A stretch of 10,077 nt of DNA from JAHEEL01 sp034660035 (lineage in GTDB: Bacteria; Actinomycetota; Acidimicrobiia; Spongiisociales; UBA5794): positions 1 to 10,077 of the forward strand of contig JAYEIJ010000130.1 in NCBI GenBank assembly GCA_034660035.1, read 5' to 3'. Shown in pieces: positions 1 through 5,781 of this stretch (within the stretch, counting starts at the first letter, position 1; each line of letters starts with the position of its first letter). The translations under genes and the position numbers were made by a program. The notes below the pieces were generated by a model. The model did no database searches. It was given only the letters and a program-made list of their open reading frames with translations, and was not told where the DNA came from.

Positions 1-368
1 CCGATTCCACCGTTGGCGTTCACCCATGCCCAGTACATCTGCTGTCCCGCCAGGATCGGCTTGACGAGCGGAGCGAACGGACCGGTGAGGTCGGCGGTCT
101 GCCCGACCATGATCGTGCCGGCTTCGAGATCGACACCGAAGTCGACCGTGAGGTCTCCGCCGGCCTCGGCTGCGGTCGTCGTCGTCTCAGCCGCCGCAGC
201 CGTCGTCTCAGTGGCAGCAGCCGTCGTCTCGGTAGCGGCGGCCGTGGTCGTCGTTTCATCGCCGCCGCTTGCGGCGGCGGTCGTCGTTGTATCGTCGCTG
301 CTGCTTCCGCATGCCGCTGCGATGAGCGCCAGTGCCAGCACCAGGACGAAGATTCTCATTCTCTTCAC
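1..368 (-). CDS. ABC transporter substrate-binding lipoprotein, LivK/Peripla_BP_6 type (N-terminal part)
   Basis: Binds a small solute outside the membrane and delivers it to the LivH/LivM permease encoded just upstream. Only the first 122 residues are in the window; the gene runs off the left edge. The protein starts MKRMRIFVLV, has a hydrophobic core, and ends the signal at AAAC with Cys20 as the likely lipidated residue. Residues 21-70 are a Thr/Ala/Glu-rich linker without predicted fold. The binding domain begins near residue 72, and the segments ADLTGPFAP (92-100) and WAWVNANGGI (113-122) match the start of branched-chain amino-acid binding proteins. I chose GTG at 368 because a GAGGAGG ribosome site lies 5 nt upstream; the ATG three codons in would be about 14 nt away. 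It is last of the four liv-cluster genes in the window and has its own strong ribosome site after a hairpin, which fits the greater need for binding protein than permease. The ligand cannot be read from this part. Confidence 0.88.
   Translation of the reverse strand, partial: MKRMRIFVLVLALALIAAACGSSSDDTTTTAAASGGDETTTTAAATETTAAATETTAAAAETTTTAAEAGGDLTVDFGVDLEAGTIMVGQTADLTGPFAPLVKPILAGQQMYWAWVNANGGI
180..242 (-). repeat. Three 21-bp tandem repeats in the lipoprotein linker
   Basis: Units at 180-200, 201-221 and 222-242 are near-identical on the plus strand, each beginning CGTCGTCTC. On the coding strand they give a heptapeptide of the form TETTAAA, repeated about three times, flanked by further Thr and Ala runs. 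This is a flexible tether between the lipidated cysteine and the binding domain. The copy number is likely to vary between strains by slippage, and because the unit is 21 bp the frame would be kept. Confidence 0.8.
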
Positions 369-382
369 TGTTTCCTCCTCGG

Positions 383-417
383 GTCCGATCTCATGCCCTG
401 GCCAAGGGCGATCGGAC
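383..417 (-). promoter_or_regulatory. Intergenic hairpin between livM and the binding-protein gene
   Basis: GTCCGATC (383-390) pairs perfectly with GATCGGAC (410-417), and inside it GCCCT (395-399) pairs with AGGGC (405-409) around a 5-nt loop, leaving a 4-nt bulge on one side. It fills most of the 54-nt gap and ends just before the GAGGAGG ribosome site of the lipoprotein gene. No T-run follows, so it does not look like a classical intrinsic terminator. Roles compatible with the position are mRNA processing, protection of the downstream message, or partial attenuation that sets the ratio of binding protein to permease. The role is inference; the pairing is seen directly. Confidence 0.6.
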
Positions 418-422
418 GGTCA

Positions 423-1661
423 CTAGTAGGTGAATGGCCACGATTTCCAGTAGTTGCGTATTCGGATCCAGATACCGTAGAGACCGAGCGGCTCGAAGAT
501 CAGGAATCCGATCAGGAGCAACCCGTACAACAGCAGGTTGAACTGTGCGACATTGAGGCCGGGCGACGTGCCCGGGAGTGTGGAAACGATCCCCGGATCA
601 CCTTCGGCAGTCGAGACGAAGAAGCCGGCAATGGCGGAGAGGAAGCCGCTCCCCGACTCGGCAGTCGATGCGAGGAGTCCGGTGAGGTCCGCGACGATCC
701 TTGGCAGAACGATCACGAACGCCGAGCCAAGCAGGGTCCCGGTGACGGTCCCGAGGCCGCCGATGAGCAGGATCGCGATGAACTGAATTGACATCAACAA
801 GGAGAAGCCCTCGGGAACCAGGCGGCCGACGAATGCTCCGAGCAGTGCCCCGGTCATGCCGGCGAACGCCGACGAGAGGGCGAACGCCATCAGCTTGTAC
901 TTCGCATCAGCGACGCCCATCACCTCAGCGGCGATATCCCGATCACGGATCGACATGAACGCTCGACCGATCCGGGTCCGCTGAAGGTTCTTCGCAACGA
1001 TCACCGCGATGATGACGAAAACGAGCAACAGGAAATACGTCTTCGCTTCGCTGGTGAGTTCGATCCCGAACCATGGACCGTCGGACGTGAAGTCGATGAA
1101 CGGCGCCTCCTCTTTCCAGAAACGGAACTCGAGGGGAGGGAACTTGCGGCCGGCCTGGGCGCCGCCGGTGATGAACGGCATGCTCCGGAACATCCACTCG
1201 CCCATGAAGACCAACCCGAGCGTCACGATCGCGAGGTAGATACCCCGGACCCGCACGGCCGTCGGAGCGATGAGAGCGCCGACCGCCGCTGCGACGATCC
1301 CCGCTGCCGGGAGCCATATCCACATCGGCAGGCCGAGTCCCCACGTCGCCTTGCCCACCTCACCGCCGAGCACCGCCGCCGTGTAGGCACCGATGCCCAC
1401 GAAAAACGCGTGACCGAGCGAGACCTGGCCGGCAAGACCGGAGAGAACATGGAGACCGAGCGCCCCGATGGCGAAGATCGCCACCTTGCTGAGGATCTTC
1501 AACCAGTCGTTGTCGGCGAGAAACCCGAAGCCCGGGATCACACCGAAGGGGATCACAACGAGCACGCCGAGGAACACGAACGCTGCGATCTTCTGTGTCC
1601 AGGTCGGCAGCAACGACATCTCCGAGGAGTACGAGACGTAGAGGCGGGGTCGATTCCTCAT
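423..1661 (-). CDS. livM: Branched-chain amino-acid-type ABC permease LivM
   Basis: Second membrane subunit of a LivFGHMK-type importer; it forms the channel with LivH in the cytoplasmic membrane. The 412-residue product is hydrophobic with about ten possible membrane segments. Family marks are SLGHAFFVGIGAYTAA (81-96), VRVRGIYLAIVTLGL (136-150), and the cytoplasmic EAA-like loop around 230-272 (GRAFMSIRDRDIAAEVMG) that contacts the ATPase. IGGLGTVTGTLLG (300-312) and the ending FEPLGLYGIW are also typical. Two stretches look longer than in compact LivM proteins: a loop at about 165-205 between membrane segments and a Ser/Gly-rich stretch at about 330-370. The ATG at 1661 overlaps the livH stop as ATGA, with GAGGAG about 11 nt upstream. 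A second ATG at 1619 lacks a properly spaced ribosome site. Coupled translation with livH is likely. Confidence 0.93.
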   Translation of the reverse strand: MRNRPRLYVSYSSEMSLLPTWTQKIAAFVFLGVLVVIPFGVIPGFGFLADNDWLKILSKVAIFAIGALGLHVLSGLAGQVSLGHAFFVGIGAYTAAVLGGEVGKATWGLGLPMWIWLPAAGIVAAAVGALIAPTAVRVRGIYLAIVTLGLVFMGEWMFRSMPFITGGAQAGRKFPPLEFRFWKEEAPFIDFTSDGPWFGIELTSEAKTYFLLLVFVIIAVIVAKNLQRTRIGRAFMSIRDRDIAAEVMGVADAKYKLMAFALSSAFAGMTGALLGAFVGRLVPEGFSLLMSIQFIAILLIGGLGTVTGTLLGSAFVIVLPRIVADLTGLLASTAESGSGFLSAIAGFFVSTAEGDPGIVSTLPGTSPGLNVAQFNLLLYGLLLIGFLIFEPLGLYGIWIRIRNYWKSWPFTY

Positions 1662-2647
1662 ACTCGGCGGATCTCCTCGGTGCCGAACAACCCGTAGGGC
1701 CGCACGAGCAGCACGACGAGCATGACGAGGTACGGCATCACGCCGGAGAAGCCGAGACCCAGGAACGACCACGACGGTCCGGCGAGGTAGGCACCGGCGT
1801 ACGACTCGGCGAGACCGACGATGAAGCCACCGACGACCGCTCCGGTGATCGAGTCGAGTCCGCCGATGACGATGGCGGGCAGCGCTCGGAAGGCGAAGAA
1901 CGCGGTGGTGTTGCTGACGCCGATCGAGGAACGGGGAAAGAGCGACGAGAAGATGCCCGCCGCTGCTGCGAGGCCGGCGCCGATGGCCCATGCAAGGGCG
2001 AAGATGCGGCCGGCGCTGATGCCCTGCGCCATCGCTGCTTCCTGGTCGAACGCGGTGGCCCGCATGGCGACGCCGTAGCGGGAGCGGAAGAACAGGGCGA
2101 TCCCGATCAAACAGATGATCGTCACGACGATGGTGGCGATCTCGGACTTCGCCATGATCGCCGGTCCGATGTTGATGACGTCGGCTCCCCACGGATCACC
2201 GAGCGGGCGAGGATTGGTGCCGATGAGATCGTCGGTGATGGTTCGGATCACGATGTCGAGGGCGATCGTGATCATCACGACCGAGAACAGCGGTTCGCCG
2301 ATCATCGGACGGATCGCCAAGCGCTCGAGCACGAGTCCGACGACGGCGGTGATGAGGACCGCTACCAGCGCAGAGAGGATCCACTGCACCGTCGTCGGCA
2401 AGAACGTCACATAGCGGCCGGGGAAGTTGATGACGGTGGCGAGGTACGCAGCGAAGAAGGCACCGAGCGCGGCGAGCGCGCCGTGGGCGAAGTTCAGGAC
2501 CTGTGTCGCCTTGTAGATGAGGACGAGACCGAGAGCGAGGAGCGCGTAGATCGCACCGAGGGCGATGCCGCTACTCGTTGCGTTCGCGAACTTGTCGACT
2601 GCCTCCTGTCCACCGGCCTGAGCGAAGACGAGGAGTCCGTGGATCAT
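1658..2647 (-). CDS. livH: Branched-chain amino-acid-type ABC permease LivH
   Basis: First membrane subunit of the LivFGHMK-type importer, 329 residues, the usual size. The signature GLVLIYKATQVLNFAHG (40-56) is near the N-terminus. The EAA-like coupling loop is at 188-231 (RSRYGVAMRATAFDQEAAMAQG then a conserved hydrophobic helix). ALPAIVIGGLDSITGAVVGG (255-274) and the end RPYGLFG (316-322) are also family features. About eight membrane segments are visible. The ATG overlaps the stop of the acyl-CoA synthetase gene as ATGA, and its own stop overlaps livM the same way, so the three genes should be translated from one message in a coupled fashion. Branched-chain amino acids are the best-known substrates, but the family also takes amides, urea and aromatic or dicarboxylic acids, so the name describes the family and not the ligand. 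Confidence 0.94.
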   Translation of the reverse strand: MIHGLLVFAQAGGQEAVDKFANATSSGIALGAIYALLALGLVLIYKATQVLNFAHGALAALGAFFAAYLATVINFPGRYVTFLPTTVQWILSALVAVLITAVVGLVLERLAIRPMIGEPLFSVVMITIALDIVIRTITDDLIGTNPRPLGDPWGADVINIGPAIMAKSEIATIVVTIICLIGIALFFRSRYGVAMRATAFDQEAAMAQGISAGRIFALAWAIGAGLAAAAGIFSSLFPRSSIGVSNTTAFFAFRALPAIVIGGLDSITGAVVGGFIVGLAESYAGAYLAGPSWSFLGLGFSGVMPYLVMLVVLLVRPYGLFGTEEIRRV

Positions 2648-4521
2648 GAGCCGTACATGTCCGCGATGAGATCGGAGAACATGTCCTCCATCGTCTTCCG
2701 CTTGATCTTCTGGGTGGCTGTCAATTCACCGTCTTCATGGTCGAGTTCCTTTGGGATCATCCGGAACTTCTTGATCTGCTCGACTCTGGCGAACTTCTCG
2801 TTGGTTTCGTTGACGATGCCCTGCACCAACTCGATGACCTCCGGCTTCTCCGAGAGATCCCGGTAGGTCGTGTATGGGATCCGCTTCGACAGTGCCCAGT
2901 TTCCGACGACGTCGTATTCGATCGCGATGAGGGCCGTGAGAAACTTGCGCCCGTCGCCGATCACCATGGCCTCCTTGATGAACGGCGACGTCTTGAGGCT
3001 GTTCTCGATCTCGGACGGCGAGATGTTCTTCCCACCGGATGTGATGATGATGTGCTTGATCCGGTCGATGATCTTCAGGTGGGTTCCGTCGACCCACACG
3101 CCGACATCGCCGGTCATCAGCCACCCGTCGTCGGTGAACGTTTCCTTGGTCGCTTCGGGCTTGTTCCAGTAGCCGAGGAAGTTCCCTGGATGCTTCGTCT
3201 GGATCTCACCGGTCTTCTCATCCAGGCGGAGTCCGATTCCCGGGTACGGCTCGCCGACGGTCCCAACCTTGTTCCGACCATAGAAGTTGAGTGTCGCGAC
3301 GGCCGCGTTCTCGGTCATCCCGTACAACTCGACCATCGGGACACCGAAGCCCATGAAGAACTCGATGACCTCCGGAGCGATCGGAGCGGCGCTCGTGCCC
3401 GCCCATCGGCAGCGACGGAGTCCGACGCGCTCCTTGAGAGCACGGAACATCAGCGGGTTGCCGACCCAGTAGGCGAGGCGCGCACCGATCGTGAAGTTGC
3501 CGTCGTTCTTGACGCGACTCCTGCCGATGTAGGCGGCGAGCTTGTAGCCGAGCGCGTTCACGGATCGTTTCACGAAGGTCGCATCGTTCAGCTTGATGAG
3601 GATCGTGGCGTGGATCTTCTCCCAGATGCGGGGTACTGCGAAGAACAGCGTCGGCTGGATCTCCTGGAGGTTGATCTGCACGGTCTCGATCGACTCGGCG
3701 AAGTTGAGTACCACACCGGACGCGCACATCGTCCAGGTCGACATGATCCGTTCCGCAACGTGCCCGAGCGGGAGGTAGGTGAGGACCATGTCGTGGGGAC
3801 CGGGCATCTTGCCGTCGGCGGTGCGGTCTTCGGCGAGGATGATGTTCTCGATCGCGAATGTGGCGTTCTCGTTGCTGAGCATCGCTCCCTTCGGCGGACC
3901 GGTCGTTCCCGACGTGTAGACCAGCGTGACGATGTCGTCCGGCTGGGCTTCGGCCATGGTCGCAGCGACGGTGCCGGGATGCTCCTTGCGATGTGCCCGG
4001 CCGAGATCCTGGAAGTCCTCCCAGAACATGAGTCGGTCGTCGTCGTACGAGCGGAGTCCGCGCGGTTCGAGGTAGATGATCGTCTCGAGGTTGGGGAAGG
4101 CGTCGGGACCGGCCTCGACCACCTTGTCGACCTGTTCCTGGTCTTCGGCGAGATGGACCTTCGCACCGGAATCGTTGACGAGGTACTGGACCTCGGCCAT
4201 CGGGTTCGTCGGATACAGCCCCGTCGACATCGCACGGATGGCAACGGCCGCCAGGTCGACGATCACCCATTCGGGGCGATCTTCGGAGTGGATGGAAACG
4301 ACATCGCCACGCTGCATCCCGAGAGCGAGCAGTCCGTGTGCTACGACGACGATCTCTTCCCACAGGTCGGACCAGGTCCGCTCCTGCCAGATCCCGAAGT
4401 CCTTGTCACGCATCGCGACGGCATCGGGCGTGGCATGGGATCGCTCTCGTACCATGAAGGAGACCGTGCGGTACGCATCGGAGAGATCGGCGTTGTCTAC
4501 GCGTTCGAGCGTTGTCGTCAC
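2644..4521 (-). CDS. Long-chain acyl-CoA synthetase (AMP-forming), FadD15-like
   Basis: Activates a carboxylic acid with ATP to an acyl-adenylate and then to the CoA thioester in the cytoplasm. The 625-residue product has all adenylate-forming motifs: the phosphate loop YTSGTTGPPKG (202-212), the linker-side motif ELYGMTE (398-404), GWLMTGDVG (466-474) with the ribose-contacting Asp472, DRIKHIIITSGGKNISPSEIE-type hinge (486-506), and the C-terminal LTATQKIKRK (600-609) holding the likely catalytic lysine. Length and motifs fit the long-chain (COG1022) branch better than acetyl-CoA or 4-coumarate ligases. I chose GTG at 4521: GGGAGG sits 10 nt upstream (plus strand 4532-4537), and the frame further upstream to an ATG at 4620 runs through the palindromic leader and is Arg-rich without resemblance to the family. 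It heads the liv operon, and its stop overlaps the livH start. The real acid could be a fatty, aromatic or branched acid. Confidence 0.92.
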   Translation of the reverse strand: MTTTLERVDNADLSDAYRTVSFMVRERSHATPDAVAMRDKDFGIWQERTWSDLWEEIVVVAHGLLALGMQRGDVVSIHSEDRPEWVIVDLAAVAIRAMSTGLYPTNPMAEVQYLVNDSGAKVHLAEDQEQVDKVVEAGPDAFPNLETIIYLEPRGLRSYDDDRLMFWEDFQDLGRAHRKEHPGTVAATMAEAQPDDIVTLVYTSGTTGPPKGAMLSNENATFAIENIILAEDRTADGKMPGPHDMVLTYLPLGHVAERIMSTWTMCASGVVLNFAESIETVQINLQEIQPTLFFAVPRIWEKIHATILIKLNDATFVKRSVNALGYKLAAYIGRSRVKNDGNFTIGARLAYWVGNPLMFRALKERVGLRRCRWAGTSAAPIAPEVIEFFMGFGVPMVELYGMTENAAVATLNFYGRNKVGTVGEPYPGIGLRLDEKTGEIQTKHPGNFLGYWNKPEATKETFTDDGWLMTGDVGVWVDGTHLKIIDRIKHIIITSGGKNISPSEIENSLKTSPFIKEAMVIGDGRKFLTALIAIEYDVVGNWALSKRIPYTTYRDLSEKPEVIELVQGIVNETNEKFARVEQIKKFRMIPKELDHEDGELTATQKIKRKTMEDMFSDLIADMYGS

Positions 4522-4556
4522 CGCTCCGAATCCTCCCGCTAGCCGAATGCCGAGAT

Positions 4557-4562
4557 ACTTTA
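4557..4562 (-). promoter_or_regulatory. Weak candidate -10 element for the synthetase-liv operon
   Basis: The minus strand reads TAAAGT here, four of six matches to TATAAT. It would start transcription near 4550 and leave a leader of about 30 nt with the GGGAGG ribosome site. The best -35 match is TCGACG (4583-4588), but its spacing of 20 nt is too long, so either an activator helps or the real promoter is elsewhere in the leader. Confidence 0.25.
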
Positions 4563-4571
4563 GAGGCTTGG

Positions 4572-4592
4572 ACGGTCGCCTGCGTCGACCGT
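4572..4592. promoter_or_regulatory. 7-bp inverted repeat, possible operator
   Basis: ACGGTCG (4572-4578) and CGACCGT (4586-4592) are perfect inverted copies separated by 7 nt. The site lies immediately upstream of the candidate -10 of the synthetase gene and next to the 13-bp repeat arm, a position suitable for a dimeric regulator. It could also be chance in GC-rich DNA; nothing shows that a protein binds. Confidence 0.4.
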
Positions 4593-4594
4593 TA

Positions 4595-4704
4595 CATACC
4601 CAGGGTTGTGGTCCTCGCATGGGCCGCAGCCAGCCCGCGGTTACCGGGGTGCTTCATTCCGCGGGCTCACGGCGCCATATAGAACGCTGTGAACCCTGGG
4701 TATG
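4595..4704. repeat. Perfect 13-bp inverted repeat framing the operon leader
   Basis: CATACCCAGGGTT (4595-4607) recurs inverted as AACCCTGGGTATG (4692-4704) with no mismatch. Each arm is itself palindromic around one base (ACCC-N-GGGT, centres at 4602 and 4697). The pair can therefore be read as two copies of one operator 95 bp apart, about nine helical turns, or as a large stem around 84 nt. The region is intergenic between the HEAT-repeat gene stop and the synthetase start, both on the minus strand, so it most likely belongs to control of the synthetase-liv operon. Confidence 0.6.
4632..4667. repeat. 9-bp GC-rich inverted repeat nested in the leader
   Basis: AGCCCGCGG (4632-4640) and CCGCGGGCT (4659-4667) pair perfectly around an 18-nt loop. 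It lies inside the 13-bp pair. As RNA on the minus strand it would be a stable stem about 50 nt after the HEAT-repeat stop codon, but no T-run follows, so if it terminates the moaE unit it does so without the classical signal. It could equally be part of a folded leader if transcription of the liv operon starts upstream. Confidence 0.45.
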
Positions 4705-4715
4705 CGGTGTGGGGG

Positions 4716-5282
4716 TCAGTCGGGCTGGCGGCCGACGACCATCTCTGCGGCCTCGCGGACCGACGGGTTGCGGTCCCTCGCCGCCGCCAGGATCGCAGGC
4801 TCCGCGGCCGGATCGTCGAATACGGTCAGCGCAACGACCGCCCGCCGCCGCACCTGCGGTGGGCCGGCAGCGACGAGTTCCAGCAGCGTCGACAGCGCCG
4901 CCTCGTCTCCGATCGCTCCAAGCGCCGCGACCGCCGCCTCGCGACCCGCCCGATCGCCATCGGTCGACGCCAGTTCGATGAGCCACGGAACGGCCGACGG
5001 ATCGCGTAGCTCTCCGTACGCCGTGGCGACCGCCTCGACGACACGGGGATCGTCATCATCACGCCCATGCGCGAGAACAACCGCGCTCTCCTCGTCGGTA
5101 CCGCCGAGAGCCTCAGCGGCCGTCGCCCTGACCGCGCCATCTTCGTCTTCGATGACCAGGCGGCGGAAGTCTGCGACCGAGTCGCTGCCGAGACCGGAAG
5201 CAACGCACACCGAGATGGCGAGTCGGCGCACCGCCGGCTCCTCGTGGCTGAGATACGGAAGCGGATCGTCGAGCAGACGCAC
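4716..5282 (-). CDS. Small HEAT-repeat protein
   Basis: An all-helical scaffold protein of about 188 residues made of roughly five or six HEAT (PBS-lyase-like) repeats. Repeat cores are visible near residues 16-29 (AVRRLAISVCVASG), 49-60 (GAVRATAAEALG), 79-92 (PRVVEAVATAYGEL), 111-124 (RAGREAAVAALGAI), 142-154 (QVRRRAVVALTVF) and 173-184 (PSVREAAEMVVG), spaced about 30 apart with acidic turns. There is no catalytic motif, signal peptide or membrane segment, so it is probably a cytosolic protein-binding module. It follows moaE by 31 nt and probably shares its message, but that does not show a role in molybdenum cofactor synthesis. The start is uncertain: GTG at 5282 is the only ordinary start near the first repeat, yet it lacks a clear ribosome site, and the frame stays open back to 5336 without ATG, GTG or TTG upstream of it. 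Confidence 0.75.
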   Translation of the reverse strand: MRLLDDPLPYLSHEEPAVRRLAISVCVASGLGSDSVADFRRLVIEDEDGAVRATAAEALGGTDEESAVVLAHGRDDDDPRVVEAVATAYGELRDPSAVPWLIELASTDGDRAGREAAVAALGAIGDEAALSTLLELVAAGPPQVRRRAVVALTVFDDPAAEPAILAAARDRNPSVREAAEMVVGRQPD

Positions 5283-5313
5283 CAGCGCCGTCCGCTCGTC
5301 GTTCCCGGTTGCA

Positions 5314-5769
5314 TCAGGGATGATGGAGGTCCTCTCTCACCCATTCGGCGCCGCCCGGCCAGTGTTCCTTCTTCCAGATCGGCGCCCGGGACTTGATCTC
5401 GTCGATGAGATAGCGGCCGGCTTCGAACGCATCACTTCGGTGTGGCGATGAGACGGCTACGGCGATCGAGATCTCACCGATTCCGAGTTCGCCGACCCGA
5501 TGGATCGCGGCGACCCGGCGGACCGGCCATCGGTCACGTACCTCGGCGACGACTTCCGCGATCTTGTCGACCACTTGCCCGTCGTAGGCCTCGTACTCGA
5601 GGTGAGTCACGTCGGTGCGCCCGGGAGAGTGATCGCGCACGGTCCCAACGAACAGCACAACGGCACCGGCCTCGGGTGCGGAGACCGCAGCAACAACCGA
5701 GGAAGGATCAACCGAATCCGGAGATACGGCGATCAGATCTGACTGCGGAGATAGGTGGTGTGAGGGCAT
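5314..5769 (-). CDS. moaE: Molybdopterin synthase catalytic (large) subunit MoaE
   Basis: With thiocarboxylated MoaD it inserts two sulfurs into precursor Z to make molybdopterin in the cytoplasm. The 151-residue product has the family core: GAVVLFVGTVRDHSPGR (35-51), LEYEAY (57-62), RWPVRRVAAIHRVGEL (80-95), AVSSPHRSDAF (105-115) and LIDEIKSRAPIWKKE (121-135). Lys126 and Lys133 are seven apart, like the catalytic Lys119/Lys126 of the E. coli enzyme; Arg45, His110 and Arg111 match its anion-binding positions. I chose ATG at 5769 because the family begins near here; an ATG at 5799 would add ten unrelated residues, overlap the divergent protease gene and has no ribosome site. No moaD or other cofactor gene is in the window. 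Its start codon is 12 nt from that of the divergent htrA-type gene. Confidence 0.94.
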   Translation of the reverse strand: MPSHHLSPQSDLIAVSPDSVDPSSVVAAVSAPEAGAVVLFVGTVRDHSPGRTDVTHLEYEAYDGQVVDKIAEVVAEVRDRWPVRRVAAIHRVGELGIGEISIAVAVSSPHRSDAFEAGRYLIDEIKSRAPIWKKEHWPGGAEWVREDLHHP

Positions 5770-5774
5770 ACAAT
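5769..5774 (+). promoter_or_regulatory. -10 element of a probable leaderless promoter for the HtrA-type gene
   Basis: TACAAT matches five of six bases of TATAAT and ends 7 nt before the GTG at 5782, so transcription would begin at or beside the start codon. No good ribosome site precedes the GTG; the AGGG at 5763-5766 is 15 nt away. This fits a leaderless message, which is common in actinobacteria. No convincing -35 is seen at the usual distance. The element abuts the moaE start codon, so polymerase here would cover the start of the divergent gene. Confidence 0.55.
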
Positions 5775-5781
5775 CGGTTCC

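Noticed and set aside
1595..2866. Open frame of about 420 codons on the plus strand, antisense to livH
   Set aside because: Very rich in Glu, Asp and Arg, low in hydrophobic residues and spanning two real genes; a GC-frame shadow.
2737..4542. Open frame of about 600 codons on the plus strand, antisense to the acyl-CoA synthetase gene
   Set aside because: The composition is Asp/Arg/Val/His-rich with no domain, and it mirrors the third-position GC of the real gene. The synthetase has every family motif.
4522..4620. Upstream extension of the synthetase to an ATG at 4620
   Set aside because: It adds 33 residues, Arg-rich at first, from palindromic leader DNA; no ribosome site at 4620, while GGGAGG supports GTG at 4521.
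4595..4704. Insertion sequence or MITE with 13-bp terminal repeats
   Set aside because: No flanking duplication is seen and each arm is palindromic, which fits operators better; kept only as an alternative reading in the findings.
4826..5344. Minus-strand frame beginning near the moaE end and overlapping the HEAT-repeat gene in another frame
   Set aside because: Arg/Ser/Cys-rich without repeats or domain; the other frame shows clear HEAT repeats to its stop.
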